Part shown: one piece after another, positions 6,032 to 10,146 of the stretch | How the letters are laid out: each line of letters opens with the position of its first letter | How positions within the stretch are numbered: the first letter of the stretch is position 1 | From: Actinomycetota bacterium | GTDB lineage: Bacteria; Actinomycetota; Actinomycetes; S36-B12 | Direction of reading: 5' to 3' | Length of the DNA stretch: 10,146 nucleotides | NCBI GenBank assembly: GCA_016870425.1 | Contig: VGBQ01000090.1 | Coordinates: 1 to 10,146, forward strand | The notes under the pieces: generated by a model | What the model saw: only the letters and a program-made list of their open reading frames with translations | The model's database searches: none | What the model was told of the DNA's origin: nothing | Translations under genes and position numbers: made by a program

Positions 6032-6463
6032 CTACTTCTTCTTGGCCGGAGCCTTCTTGGCCGGAGCCTTCTTGGCCGGAGCCTTCTTGGCCGGGGCCTT
6101 CTTGGCCGGAGCCTTCTTGGCCGGCGCAGCCTTCTTGGCCGGGGCAGCCTTCTTGGCCGGAGCCTTCTTGGCGGGCGCAGCCTTCTTCGCGCCGGACACG
6201 ACGGCCTTGAACTCCGCACCGGGGCGGAACTTCGGAAGCTTGGTGGCCTTGATCTGCACGGTCTCACCGGTCTGCGGGTTGCGACCAGTGCGCGCCTTGC
6301 GGTCGTGGCGCTGGAAGACGCCGAAGCCGGCGAGCGCGACCTTCTCGCCGCGAGCGACAGCGCGCTTCAGCTCGTCGAGGGCCGTCTCGATGACGTTGGT
6401 GACATCGCGCTTGCTGTGTCCGAGTTGCGTGGACACCGAGTCGATGAGTTCCTGCTTGTTCAC
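6032..6463 (-). CDS. hup: HU-family nucleoid protein with Lys/Ala/Pro-rich C-terminal tail
   Basis: HU binds and bends DNA without strong sequence preference and compacts the nucleoid. Residues 1-90 form a complete HU domain: helices from NKQELIDSV, the hydrophobic core VALAGFGVF (42-50), and the DNA-binding ribbon RKARTGRNPQTGETVQIKA with the intercalating Pro63. Residues 92-143 are a basic tail of nine AKKAP or AKKAAP units ending AKKK, the histone-H1-like extension seen in actinobacterial HupB, which adds DNA affinity and is a known acetylation target in mycobacteria. The start is a GTG at 6463 with GGAGGGG six bases upstream; the longer frame upstream is the leader. The leader of about 67 nt holds three dyads. 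The gene is monocistronic: the leuD stop lies 125 bp away, and cofC converges on it. Confidence 0.96.
   Translation of the reverse strand: MNKQELIDSVSTQLGHSKRDVTNVIETALDELKRAVARGEKVALAGFGVFQRHDRKARTGRNPQTGETVQIKATKLPKFRPGAEFKAVVSGAKKAAPAKKAPAKKAAPAKKAAPAKKAPAKKAPAKKAPAKKAPAKKAPAKKK
6035..6190 (-). repeat. In-gene tandem repeat coding the HU tail
   Basis: Units of 15 or 18 bp (GCCTTCTTGGCCGGA and close variants on the plus strand) encode nine AKKAP or AKKAAP units. The run nearest the 3' end is almost identical from unit to unit, the 5' units are more diverged. Such identity makes copy number liable to change by slippage or recombination. Confidence 0.85.
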
Positions 6464-6470
6464 GTAAGTC

Positions 6471-6527
6471 CCCTCCGGAGGGAAGTCAGACCGGCCCGAG
6501 GGCCGGTAGGCCGGTCCCGCGACCGGC
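6471..6527 (-). promoter_or_regulatory. Structured hup leader with three successive dyads
   Basis: In transcript order: 6527-6510 has 7-base arms GCCGGTC/GACCGGC around four bases; 6507-6490 has 8-base arms ACCGGCCC/GGGCCGGT around two bases; 6482-6471 is the self-complementary CCCTCCGGAGGG, whose right half is the core of the hup Shine-Dalgarno. The arms are visible; a role in controlling HU translation or mRNA stability is inferred. Confidence 0.5.
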
Positions 6528-6536
6528 AGCTCCTTC

Positions 6537-6542
6537 ACCCTA
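6537..6542 (-). promoter_or_regulatory. Candidate hup -10 element
   Basis: TAGGGT on the minus strand, within TACTAGGGT, fits TAnnnT. Transcription would start near 6530 and give a leader of about 67 nt. A weak -35-like TGCCGA lies 16 bases upstream, inside the dyad at 6558-6572. Confidence 0.45.
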
Positions 6543-6557
6543 GTACGCCGCACGGCA

Positions 6558-6572
6558 GTCGGCAGCGCCGAC
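6558..6572 (-). terminator. Short hairpin downstream of leuD
   Basis: GTCGGC and GCCGAC form a 6-bp stem with a 3-base loop, 16 bases after the leuD stop. It could end the leuCD message, but it also overlaps the likely hup -35 region and might instead be an operator. No T-run follows. Confidence 0.3.
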
Positions 6573-6588
6573 CCTGGTCAGGAAACGG

Positions 6589-7179
6589 CTAGGCGAGGGT
6601 CGTCGGGGCGAAAGCCGGACGTGAGGACTCAAAGACCTCGATGGCATCGACGTTGTGCAGGGTGATGCCGATGTCGTCCAGGCCTTCGAGTAGTCGCCAC
6701 CGGACGTAGGGATCGACCTCGAACTCGGCCGTCAGGCTTCCCGCTGAGACGGTCTGCGCATCGAGGTCGACCGTCACCTGCGTCGACGGGTCAGCCTCGA
6801 TCAAGGCCCACAGACTCTCGATGACGGACTGGTCGACTACTGCGGTGAGCAGTCCGGCCTTGCCGGAGTTGCCGCGGAAGATGTCGGCGAAGCGCGATGA
6901 CAGGACGACAGTGAAGCCGTAGTCCTGTAGCGCCCAGACAGCATGCTCGCGCGAGGATCCGGTGCCGAAGTCCGGTCCGGCGACCAAGATGCTCGCCCCG
7001 GCGTACTCCGGCTGATTCAGCACGAAGGCCGGGTCCTGCCGCCACGCGTGAAAGAGTGCATCCTCGAAGCCGTGCCGCGTGATGCGCTTGAGAAACTCCG
7101 CGGGGATGATCTGATCGGTGTCGACGTTGCTGCGACGCAGCGGAGCAGCCGTGCCGGTATGCCTGACAAAAGGCTCCAT
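6589..7179 (-). CDS. leuD: 3-isopropylmalate dehydratase small subunit
   Basis: LeuD is the swivel-domain subunit that, with LeuC, isomerises 2-isopropylmalate to 3-isopropylmalate in leucine synthesis. The 196-residue protein has the usual length and shows NVDTDQIIPA (18-27), the substrate-binding FGTGSSREHA (71-80), and IFRGNSGKAGLL (99-110). Its AGGAGG ribosome site shares bases with the leuC TAG stop (gap of nine bases between stop and ATG), so expression is coupled to leuC and gives equal subunit supply. It ends 125 bp before the hup start. Confidence 0.97.
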   Translation of the reverse strand: MEPFVRHTGTAAPLRRSNVDTDQIIPAEFLKRITRHGFEDALFHAWRQDPAFVLNQPEYAGASILVAGPDFGTGSSREHAVWALQDYGFTVVLSSRFADIFRGNSGKAGLLTAVVDQSVIESLWALIEADPSTQVTVDLDAQTVSAGSLTAEFEVDPYVRWRLLEGLDDIGITLHNVDAIEVFESSRPAFAPTTLA

Positions 7180-7188
7180 CGTGTCCTC

Positions 7189-8595
7189 CTACGCGTTGGT
7201 CAGGTCGGCAGGCGAGGCGAGATGCCCTGTGACAGCGGTCGCGGCCGCCACCTGCGGCGACACCAGGTGGGTGCGGCCACCCGGGCCCTGACGGCCCTCG
7301 AAATTGCGGTTGGACGTCGACGCGCTCCGCTCGCCGGGGGTGAGCTTGTCGGGGTTCATCGCCAGGCACATCGAACACCCCGCCCCGCGCCACTCGGCTC
7401 CCGCTTCGAGAAAGACCTCGTCCAGGCCCTCGCTCTCGGCCTGCAGTCGCACCCGTGCGGATCCGGGGACGACCAGCATGCGGACGTCATCTGCCACCTT
7501 GCGTCCGCGAAGGATGTCTGCCGCGGCGCGGAGGTCCTCGATGCGGCCATTGGTGCATGACCCGAGGAAGACCGTGTCGATGCGCACGTCCCGCAGCGGC
7601 ATGCCCGGGGTGAGATCCATGTATTCCAGTGCTCGCTCGATGGCGACCCGATCGACCTCGTCCACGGCGTCCTCGGGCGACGGCACCGTGGCCGAGAGCG
7701 GCAGACCCTGCCCCGGATTGGTGCCCCAGGTGACGAAGGGGCTGAGCGCGCCGGCATCGATCACGACCTCGGCGTCGAAGGTCGCGTCGTCGTCCGTGGC
7801 GAGCGACCTCCAAGAGGCGACCGCCGCATCCCAGTCATCTCCCCGGGGCGCGTGGTCACGACCCTCGAGGTAGGCGAAGGTGGTCTCGTCGGGGGCGACC
7901 ATGCCGGCGCGCGCGCCCGCCTCGATCGACATATTGCACAGGGTCATGCGGCCTTCCATCGACAGGCCCCGCACGCCCTCTCCGCGGTATTCGAGCACGT
8001 ATCCCTGCCCGCCGCCGGTGCCGATGCGCGCGATCACGGCGAGGATGAGGTCCTTGGCCGTGACCCCGTCGGGCAGTGGGCCGTCGACGGTGATCGCCAT
8101 CGTCTTGAAGGGCTTCAGGGGCAGCGTCTGGGTGGCCAGCACATGCTCGACCTCACTCGTGCCGATGCCGAAGGCCAGCGCGCCGAACGCACCGTGGGTC
8201 GAGGTGTGCGAGTCGCCGCAGACCACCGTCATGCCAGGCTGAGTGAGCCCGAGTTGCGGGCCGACGACGTGCACGATGCCCTGCTCGGCGTGGCCGAGCG
8301 AGTAGAGCGGCACCCCGAACTCCGCGCAGTTCTTGCGCAGCGCCTCGACCTGGGCGCGGCTCACCGGGTCGGCGATGGGCTTGTCGACGTCCACGGTGGG
8401 GATGTTGTGGTCCTCGGTGGCGATGGTCAGGTCGGGGCGGCGGACGACGCGACCGGCCGCACGCAGGCCATCGAATGCCTGGGGGCTGGTCACCTCGTGG
8501 ACGAGGTGGAGGTCGATGTAGAGCAGGTCAGGCTCGCCCTCGGCACGGCGCACGACGTGCGCGTCCCAGACCTTCTCGGCCAGCGTCTTGCCCAT
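7189..8595 (-). CDS. leuC: 3-isopropylmalate dehydratase large subunit
   Basis: LeuC is the [4Fe-4S] catalytic subunit of isopropylmalate isomerase in leucine synthesis, working as a heterodimer with LeuD. The 468-residue protein is of family length. The iron-sulfur ligands are Cys347 in FLGSCTNGR and Cys407 and Cys410 in GCSMCLAMNPD; VVCGDSHTSTHGAFG (124-138), SMEGRMTLCNMSIEAGARAG (212-231) and NFEGRQG (431-437) are also present. I start at ATG 8595 and not the in-frame GTG at 8601 because AAGGAG (8606-8601) overlaps that GTG and sits five bases before the ATG. A 20-nt dyad overlaps both this ribosome site and the likely -10. No IclR-type regulator gene lies upstream, unlike the order I know from mycobacteria. 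Confidence 0.97.
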   Translation of the reverse strand: MGKTLAEKVWDAHVVRRAEGEPDLLYIDLHLVHEVTSPQAFDGLRAAGRVVRRPDLTIATEDHNIPTVDVDKPIADPVSRAQVEALRKNCAEFGVPLYSLGHAEQGIVHVVGPQLGLTQPGMTVVCGDSHTSTHGAFGALAFGIGTSEVEHVLATQTLPLKPFKTMAITVDGPLPDGVTAKDLILAVIARIGTGGGQGYVLEYRGEGVRGLSMEGRMTLCNMSIEAGARAGMVAPDETTFAYLEGRDHAPRGDDWDAAVASWRSLATDDDATFDAEVVIDAGALSPFVTWGTNPGQGLPLSATVPSPEDAVDEVDRVAIERALEYMDLTPGMPLRDVRIDTVFLGSCTNGRIEDLRAAADILRGRKVADDVRMLVVPGSARVRLQAESEGLDEVFLEAGAEWRGAGCSMCLAMNPDKLTPGERSASTSNRNFEGRQGPGGRTHLVSPQVAAATAVTGHLASPADLTNA

Positions 8596-8602
8596 GTGCA
8601 CT

Positions 8603-8622
8603 CCTTAGGGGGTGGCCTAAGG
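8603..8622. promoter_or_regulatory. Dyad spanning leuC -10 and Shine-Dalgarno
   Basis: CCTTAGG and CCTAAGG are exact inverted repeats separated by six bases, ending within the leuC AAGGAG. The candidate -10 (8620-8625) overlaps the far arm. As DNA it would make an operator covering the transcription start; as RNA, if transcription begins further upstream, it would be a 7-bp hairpin hiding the ribosome site. The sequence alone does not decide. Confidence 0.55.
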
Positions 8623-8625
8623 GTA
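8620..8625 (-). promoter_or_regulatory. Candidate leuC -10 element
   Basis: TACCCT on the minus strand fits TAnnnT and would start the leuCD message near 8613, leaving a leader of about 18 nt that still holds the ribosome site. No clear -35 is visible. Confidence 0.4.
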
Positions 8626-8907
8626 ACGACGCAATGAGGACGGCCCGACGCCCGGGGAGGTGCCCAGCCCCGGGATGGTGCTGAAGCCGCGATCCGCGCA
8701 CGGACTATCCGATGATCGGGTCCATCGCAGCGGATGTGCCCGATGCGGATGCGCTTCCTTCCCCTGGCTTGCGATTTCGGGTCTGCTGATGCCGGAAAGT
8801 GCAAGCCGGAGGAGTGAAGCGGTCGACAGCGCCTCCAGCCCCCCGTGCTCCGCCCGCTGCTGACAGACACCAGATGGCTCGACACGATGGGCGTCCCCCT
8901 GAACGCG
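8626..8907. other. Gene-free stretch upstream of leuC with stem-loops
   Basis: No open frame here resembles a protein I know, and I see no Leu-rich leader peptide in any frame on the minus strand. What is visible is a hairpin at 8651-8674 (CCCGGGG/CCCCGGG around ten bases), a longer imperfect stem-loop at 8766-8807 (outer arms GGCTTGC/GCAAGCC, inner TTTC/GAAA), and a repeated GCGGATG at 8730 and 8746. It could be a long leuC leader, a small RNA gene, or plain spacer. Confidence 0.4.
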
Positions 8908-8946
8908 CGAAGTCGCGGGACACCATGGCGATGTCCCGCGACTTCG
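8908..8946 (-). terminator. Terminator of the tRNA-Gln/tRNA-Glu unit
   Basis: A perfect 15-bp inverted repeat (arms 8932-8946 and 8908-8922, 9-base loop) starts six bases after the 3' end of tRNA-Glu on the minus strand. The bases that follow are GC-rich with no proper T-run, as is common for actinobacterial terminators. Confidence 0.75.
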
Positions 8947-8952
8947 GTCGCG

Positions 8953-9025
8953 TAGCCCCGACGGGATTCGAACCCGCGCTACCGCCTTGAGAGGGCGGCG
9001 TGCTAGGCCGCTACACAACGGGGCC
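8953..9025 (-). tRNA. tRNA-Glu (anticodon CUC)
   Basis: The 73-nt gene folds as a complete cloverleaf. Acceptor GGCCCCG pairs with CGGGGCU, the first pair being G-U, followed by discriminator A. The D stem is GTGT/GCAC, the anticodon stem CCGCC/GGCGG holds loop CUCUCAA with anticodon CUC (reads GAG), and the T stem-loop GCGGG-TTCGAAT-CCCGT is normal with a G-U at its base. CCA is not encoded. It lies 30 bases downstream of tRNA-Gln and next to gltX, whose product charges it. Confidence 0.96.
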
Positions 9026-9030
9026 GTGCG

Positions 9031-9050
9031 GCACATGAGAGAGCATGTGC
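9031..9050 (-). other. Stem-loop in the spacer between the two tRNAs
   Basis: GCACATG and CATGTGC form a perfect 7-bp stem around six bases, filling most of the 30-nt spacer. A role in processing the joint precursor (guiding cleavage of the tRNA-Gln trailer and tRNA-Glu leader) is an inference. Confidence 0.5.
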
Positions 9051-9055
9051 ACTCG

Positions 9056-9127
9056 CTGGGGTACCAGGACTCGAACCTAGACTAACTGAACCAGAATCAG
9101 TTGGGCTGCCAATTACCCCATACCCCA
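9056..9127 (-). tRNA. tRNA-Gln (anticodon CUG)
   Basis: The 72-nt gene folds fully: acceptor TGGGGTA/TACCCCA with a U1-A72 pair and discriminator G, D stem GGGT/GCCC, anticodon stem ACTGA/TCAGT with loop UUCUGGU and anticodon CUG (reads CAG), and T arm CTAGG-TTCGAGT-CCTGG. The U1-A72 pair and G73 are typical tRNA-Gln features. CCA is not encoded. It is first in a two-tRNA unit, 64 bases after the gltX stop. Confidence 0.96.
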
Positions 9128-9129
9128 TG

Positions 9130-9150
9130 GGCGCCTCCCGGCAGGGCGCC
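9130..9150 (-). other. GC-rich hairpin just upstream of tRNA-Gln
   Basis: Two GGCGCC hexamers separated by nine bases can pair into a 6-bp stem. It lies between the likely tRNA promoter and tRNA-Gln. It may be a weak gltX terminator or part of the tRNA 5' leader removed by RNase P. Confidence 0.35.
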
Positions 9151-9163
9151 GAGCGACCCGGAG

Positions 9164-9169
9164 AGTGTA
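9164..9169 (-). promoter_or_regulatory. Candidate -10 of the tRNA unit
   Basis: TACACT on the minus strand fits TAnnnT and lies between the gltX stop and tRNA-Gln. Transcription would begin near 9157, about 30 bases before the tRNA. No strong -35 is visible; read-through from gltX is the alternative. Confidence 0.4.
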
Positions 9170-9191
9170 CCCGAGCGCGAGGTGGCGACTC

Positions 9192-10146
9192 TCAGCCGGT
9201 GCGCGCGGCCGACAGTCGTCGCAGCGTCTCCTCGCGACCGAGGATCTCCATCGACTCGAAGAGAGGCGGTGACACGCGCCTGCCCGTGACGGCGATGCGC
9301 ACCGCCCCGAAGGCCACCTTGGGCTTGAGCCCGAGGCCGTCAATGAGAGCACCTCGCAGCGCCTGCTCGATCGGCTCCGCCGCCCACTCCCCCAGGCCCG
9401 TGAGCGCATCGGTGGAGGCAGCGAGCACACGCTGGGACTCCTCGTCGGCGACTGACTGCTCGGGGTCGATGGCGAAGTCCGCAGGGTCGACGAAGAGGAA
9501 GCCGAGCATGCCCTCCGACTGGGCCAGGGTCTCCATGCGCTCTTGCACGAGAGGCGCGGCGAGCGCCAGGATCTCGCGCTGACGCGCTGTGGGCGGGTCA
9601 GCGAGGAGGCCGGCCCGCTGGAGGAAGGGCACGACGCGCTCCCCGAACTCCTCGGGCGAGAGCGACCGGATCCAGTCGCCGTTGATGGCGGTGCACTTCT
9701 TGAGGTCGAAGCGGGCCGGGTTGGGGCTCACGCGGGAGATGTCGAAGGCCTCGGCCATCTCGCGCATGGAGAAGAACTCCCGGTCCTCTCCCATCGACCA
9801 GCCCAGGAGGGCGAGGTAGTTGAGCAGCGCCTCGGGCAGGTAGCCCTCCTCGCGGTACATCAGCAGCGCGGACTCGGGGTCGCGCTTGGACAGCTTCTTG
9901 TTGCCCTCGCCCATGACATAGGGCAGATGGCCGAATCGGGGCGTGCTGCCGTCGCCGACGCCGATGTCGGCTAGGGCGGCGTACATCGCCAACTGGCGCG
10001 GCGTGGAGGACAGCAGGTCCTCGCCACGCAGGACATGCGTGACGCGCATGAGCGCGTCGTCGACCGGATTGACGAGGGTGTAGAGCGGATCGCCATTGGC
10101 GCGCACGATGACGTAGTCGGGCACATGCTCGCTGGCGAAGGTGAGA
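9192..10146 (-). CDS. gltX: Glutamyl-tRNA synthetase, C-terminal 317 residues (cut by window edge)
   Basis: GltX is the class I synthetase that attaches glutamate to tRNA. The visible part begins within the catalytic domain at FASEHVPDYVIVRANGDPLY and shows VTHVLRGED, HLPYVMGEGNKKLSKRD (the KMSKR-type signature as KLSKR, visible residues 84-88), LLNYLALLGWS, then the helical anticodon-binding domain to the TGA at 9192. The HIGH motif and N-terminus lie beyond the right edge. Placement next to tRNA-Gln and tRNA-Glu fits an organism in which a non-discriminating GluRS charges both tRNAs and GatCAB converts Glu-tRNA-Gln, as known for actinobacteria lacking GlnRS; GatCAB itself is not in this window. 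Confidence 0.97.
   Translation of the reverse strand, partial: LTFASEHVPDYVIVRANGDPLYTLVNPVDDALMRVTHVLRGEDLLSSTPRQLAMYAALADIGVGDGSTPRFGHLPYVMGEGNKKLSKRDPESALLMYREEGYLPEALLNYLALLGWSMGEDREFFSMREMAEAFDISRVSPNPARFDLKKCTAINGDWIRSLSPEEFGERVVPFLQRAGLLADPPTARQREILALAAPLVQERMETLAQSEGMLGFLFVDPADFAIDPEQSVADEESQRVLAASTDALTGLGEWAAEPIEQALRGALIDGLGLKPKVAFGAVRIAVTGRRVSPPLFESMEILGREETLRRLSAARTG

Noticed and set aside
6035..6190. Possible CRISPR or satellite array from regular short repeats.
   Set aside because: Repeats are 15-18 bp with no spacers and stay in frame within hup.
5377..6267. Arg/Pro-rich minus-strand frame of 296 residues with repeated RPRRL.
   Set aside because: It is the out-of-frame shadow of the hup tail repeats and the antisense of cofC; no start signal supports it.
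6042..6467. Plus-strand frame with repeated GAFLA, looking like a hydrophobic repeat membrane protein.
   Set aside because: It is the exact complement of the hup AKKAP repeats; any such repeat yields a hydrophobic antisense frame. There is no ribosome site and hup is certain.
8596..8601. Upstream in-frame GTG as leuC start.
   Set aside because: The AAGGAG ribosome site overlaps this GTG, so it can only serve the ATG at 8595.
8626..8907. Leucine-rich leader peptide or T-box controlling leuCD, or a decayed IclR regulator gene.
   Set aside because: No frame shows a Leu run after a start, the T-box antiterminator consensus is missing, and no translated stretch resembles an IclR helix-turn-helix or ligand domain.
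1..10146. A novel multi-gene system such as defence, mobile or secondary-metabolite cluster.
   Set aside because: Every protein gene except two small conserved unknowns belongs to a core pathway, gene order matches a known actinobacterial block, and there are no transposases, integrases, attachment sites or toxin-antitoxin-like pairs.

Overview
The window is very GC-rich, starts many genes on GTG, and carries a HU protein with a long Lys/Ala/Pro tail, an F420-pathway guanylyltransferase (CofC/FbiD type), a DUF3515 lipoprotein and a GluRS gene beside tRNA-Gln and tRNA-Glu. Together these point to an actinobacterium. The order thiL, DUF3515, ddl, gpsA, cofC, hup, leuD, leuC, tRNAs, gltX matches what I recall of the Mycobacterium tuberculosis block Rv2977c to Rv2992c. 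Differences are an added PLP-dependent trans-sulfuration enzyme between ddl and gpsA, an added plsC, and no IclR-type regulator gene upstream of leuC. I cannot name the genus.

Layout, left to right. At 1-433 (minus) lies the N-terminal part of thiL, running off the left edge. Divergent from it (574-1274, plus) is a two-gene unit, a stand-alone Lrp/AsnC ligand-binding domain protein overlapping by 4 nt a DUF3515 lipoprotein; a perfect 25-nt palindrome sits between the two units. ddl (1296-2393, minus) converges on that pair. ddl and a cystathionine gamma-lyase/synthase-like gene (2437-3558, plus) diverge from only 43 bp that hold two apparently leaderless, mutually overlapping promoters. gpsA and plsC (3565-5282, minus) form a translationally coupled phospholipid pair with a 4-nt overlap, plsC upstream. 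cofC (5371-6021, plus) converges on hup (6032-6463, minus), sharing a strong hairpin that reaches into the cofC stop codon. leuC and leuD (8595-6589, minus) form the isopropylmalate isomerase operon. From 8596 to 8952 there is no credible gene, only dyads and stem-loops. A tRNA-Gln/tRNA-Glu transcription unit (9127-8953, minus) with its own likely promoter, spacer hairpin and terminator follows gltX, whose 3' two thirds or so occupies 9192-10146.

Functionally this is core metabolism: thiamine diphosphate synthesis, peptidoglycan precursor synthesis, sulfur amino acid metabolism, glycerol-3-phosphate to phosphatidic acid, F420 synthesis, nucleoid structure, leucine synthesis and Glu/Gln tRNA charging. 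I found no defence system, mobile element, CRISPR array or obviously novel multi-gene system. The points worth a second look are regulatory: the palindromes and hairpins at 447-471, 5980-6020, 6471-6527 and 8603-8622, and the overlapping leaderless promoters at 2401-2429.
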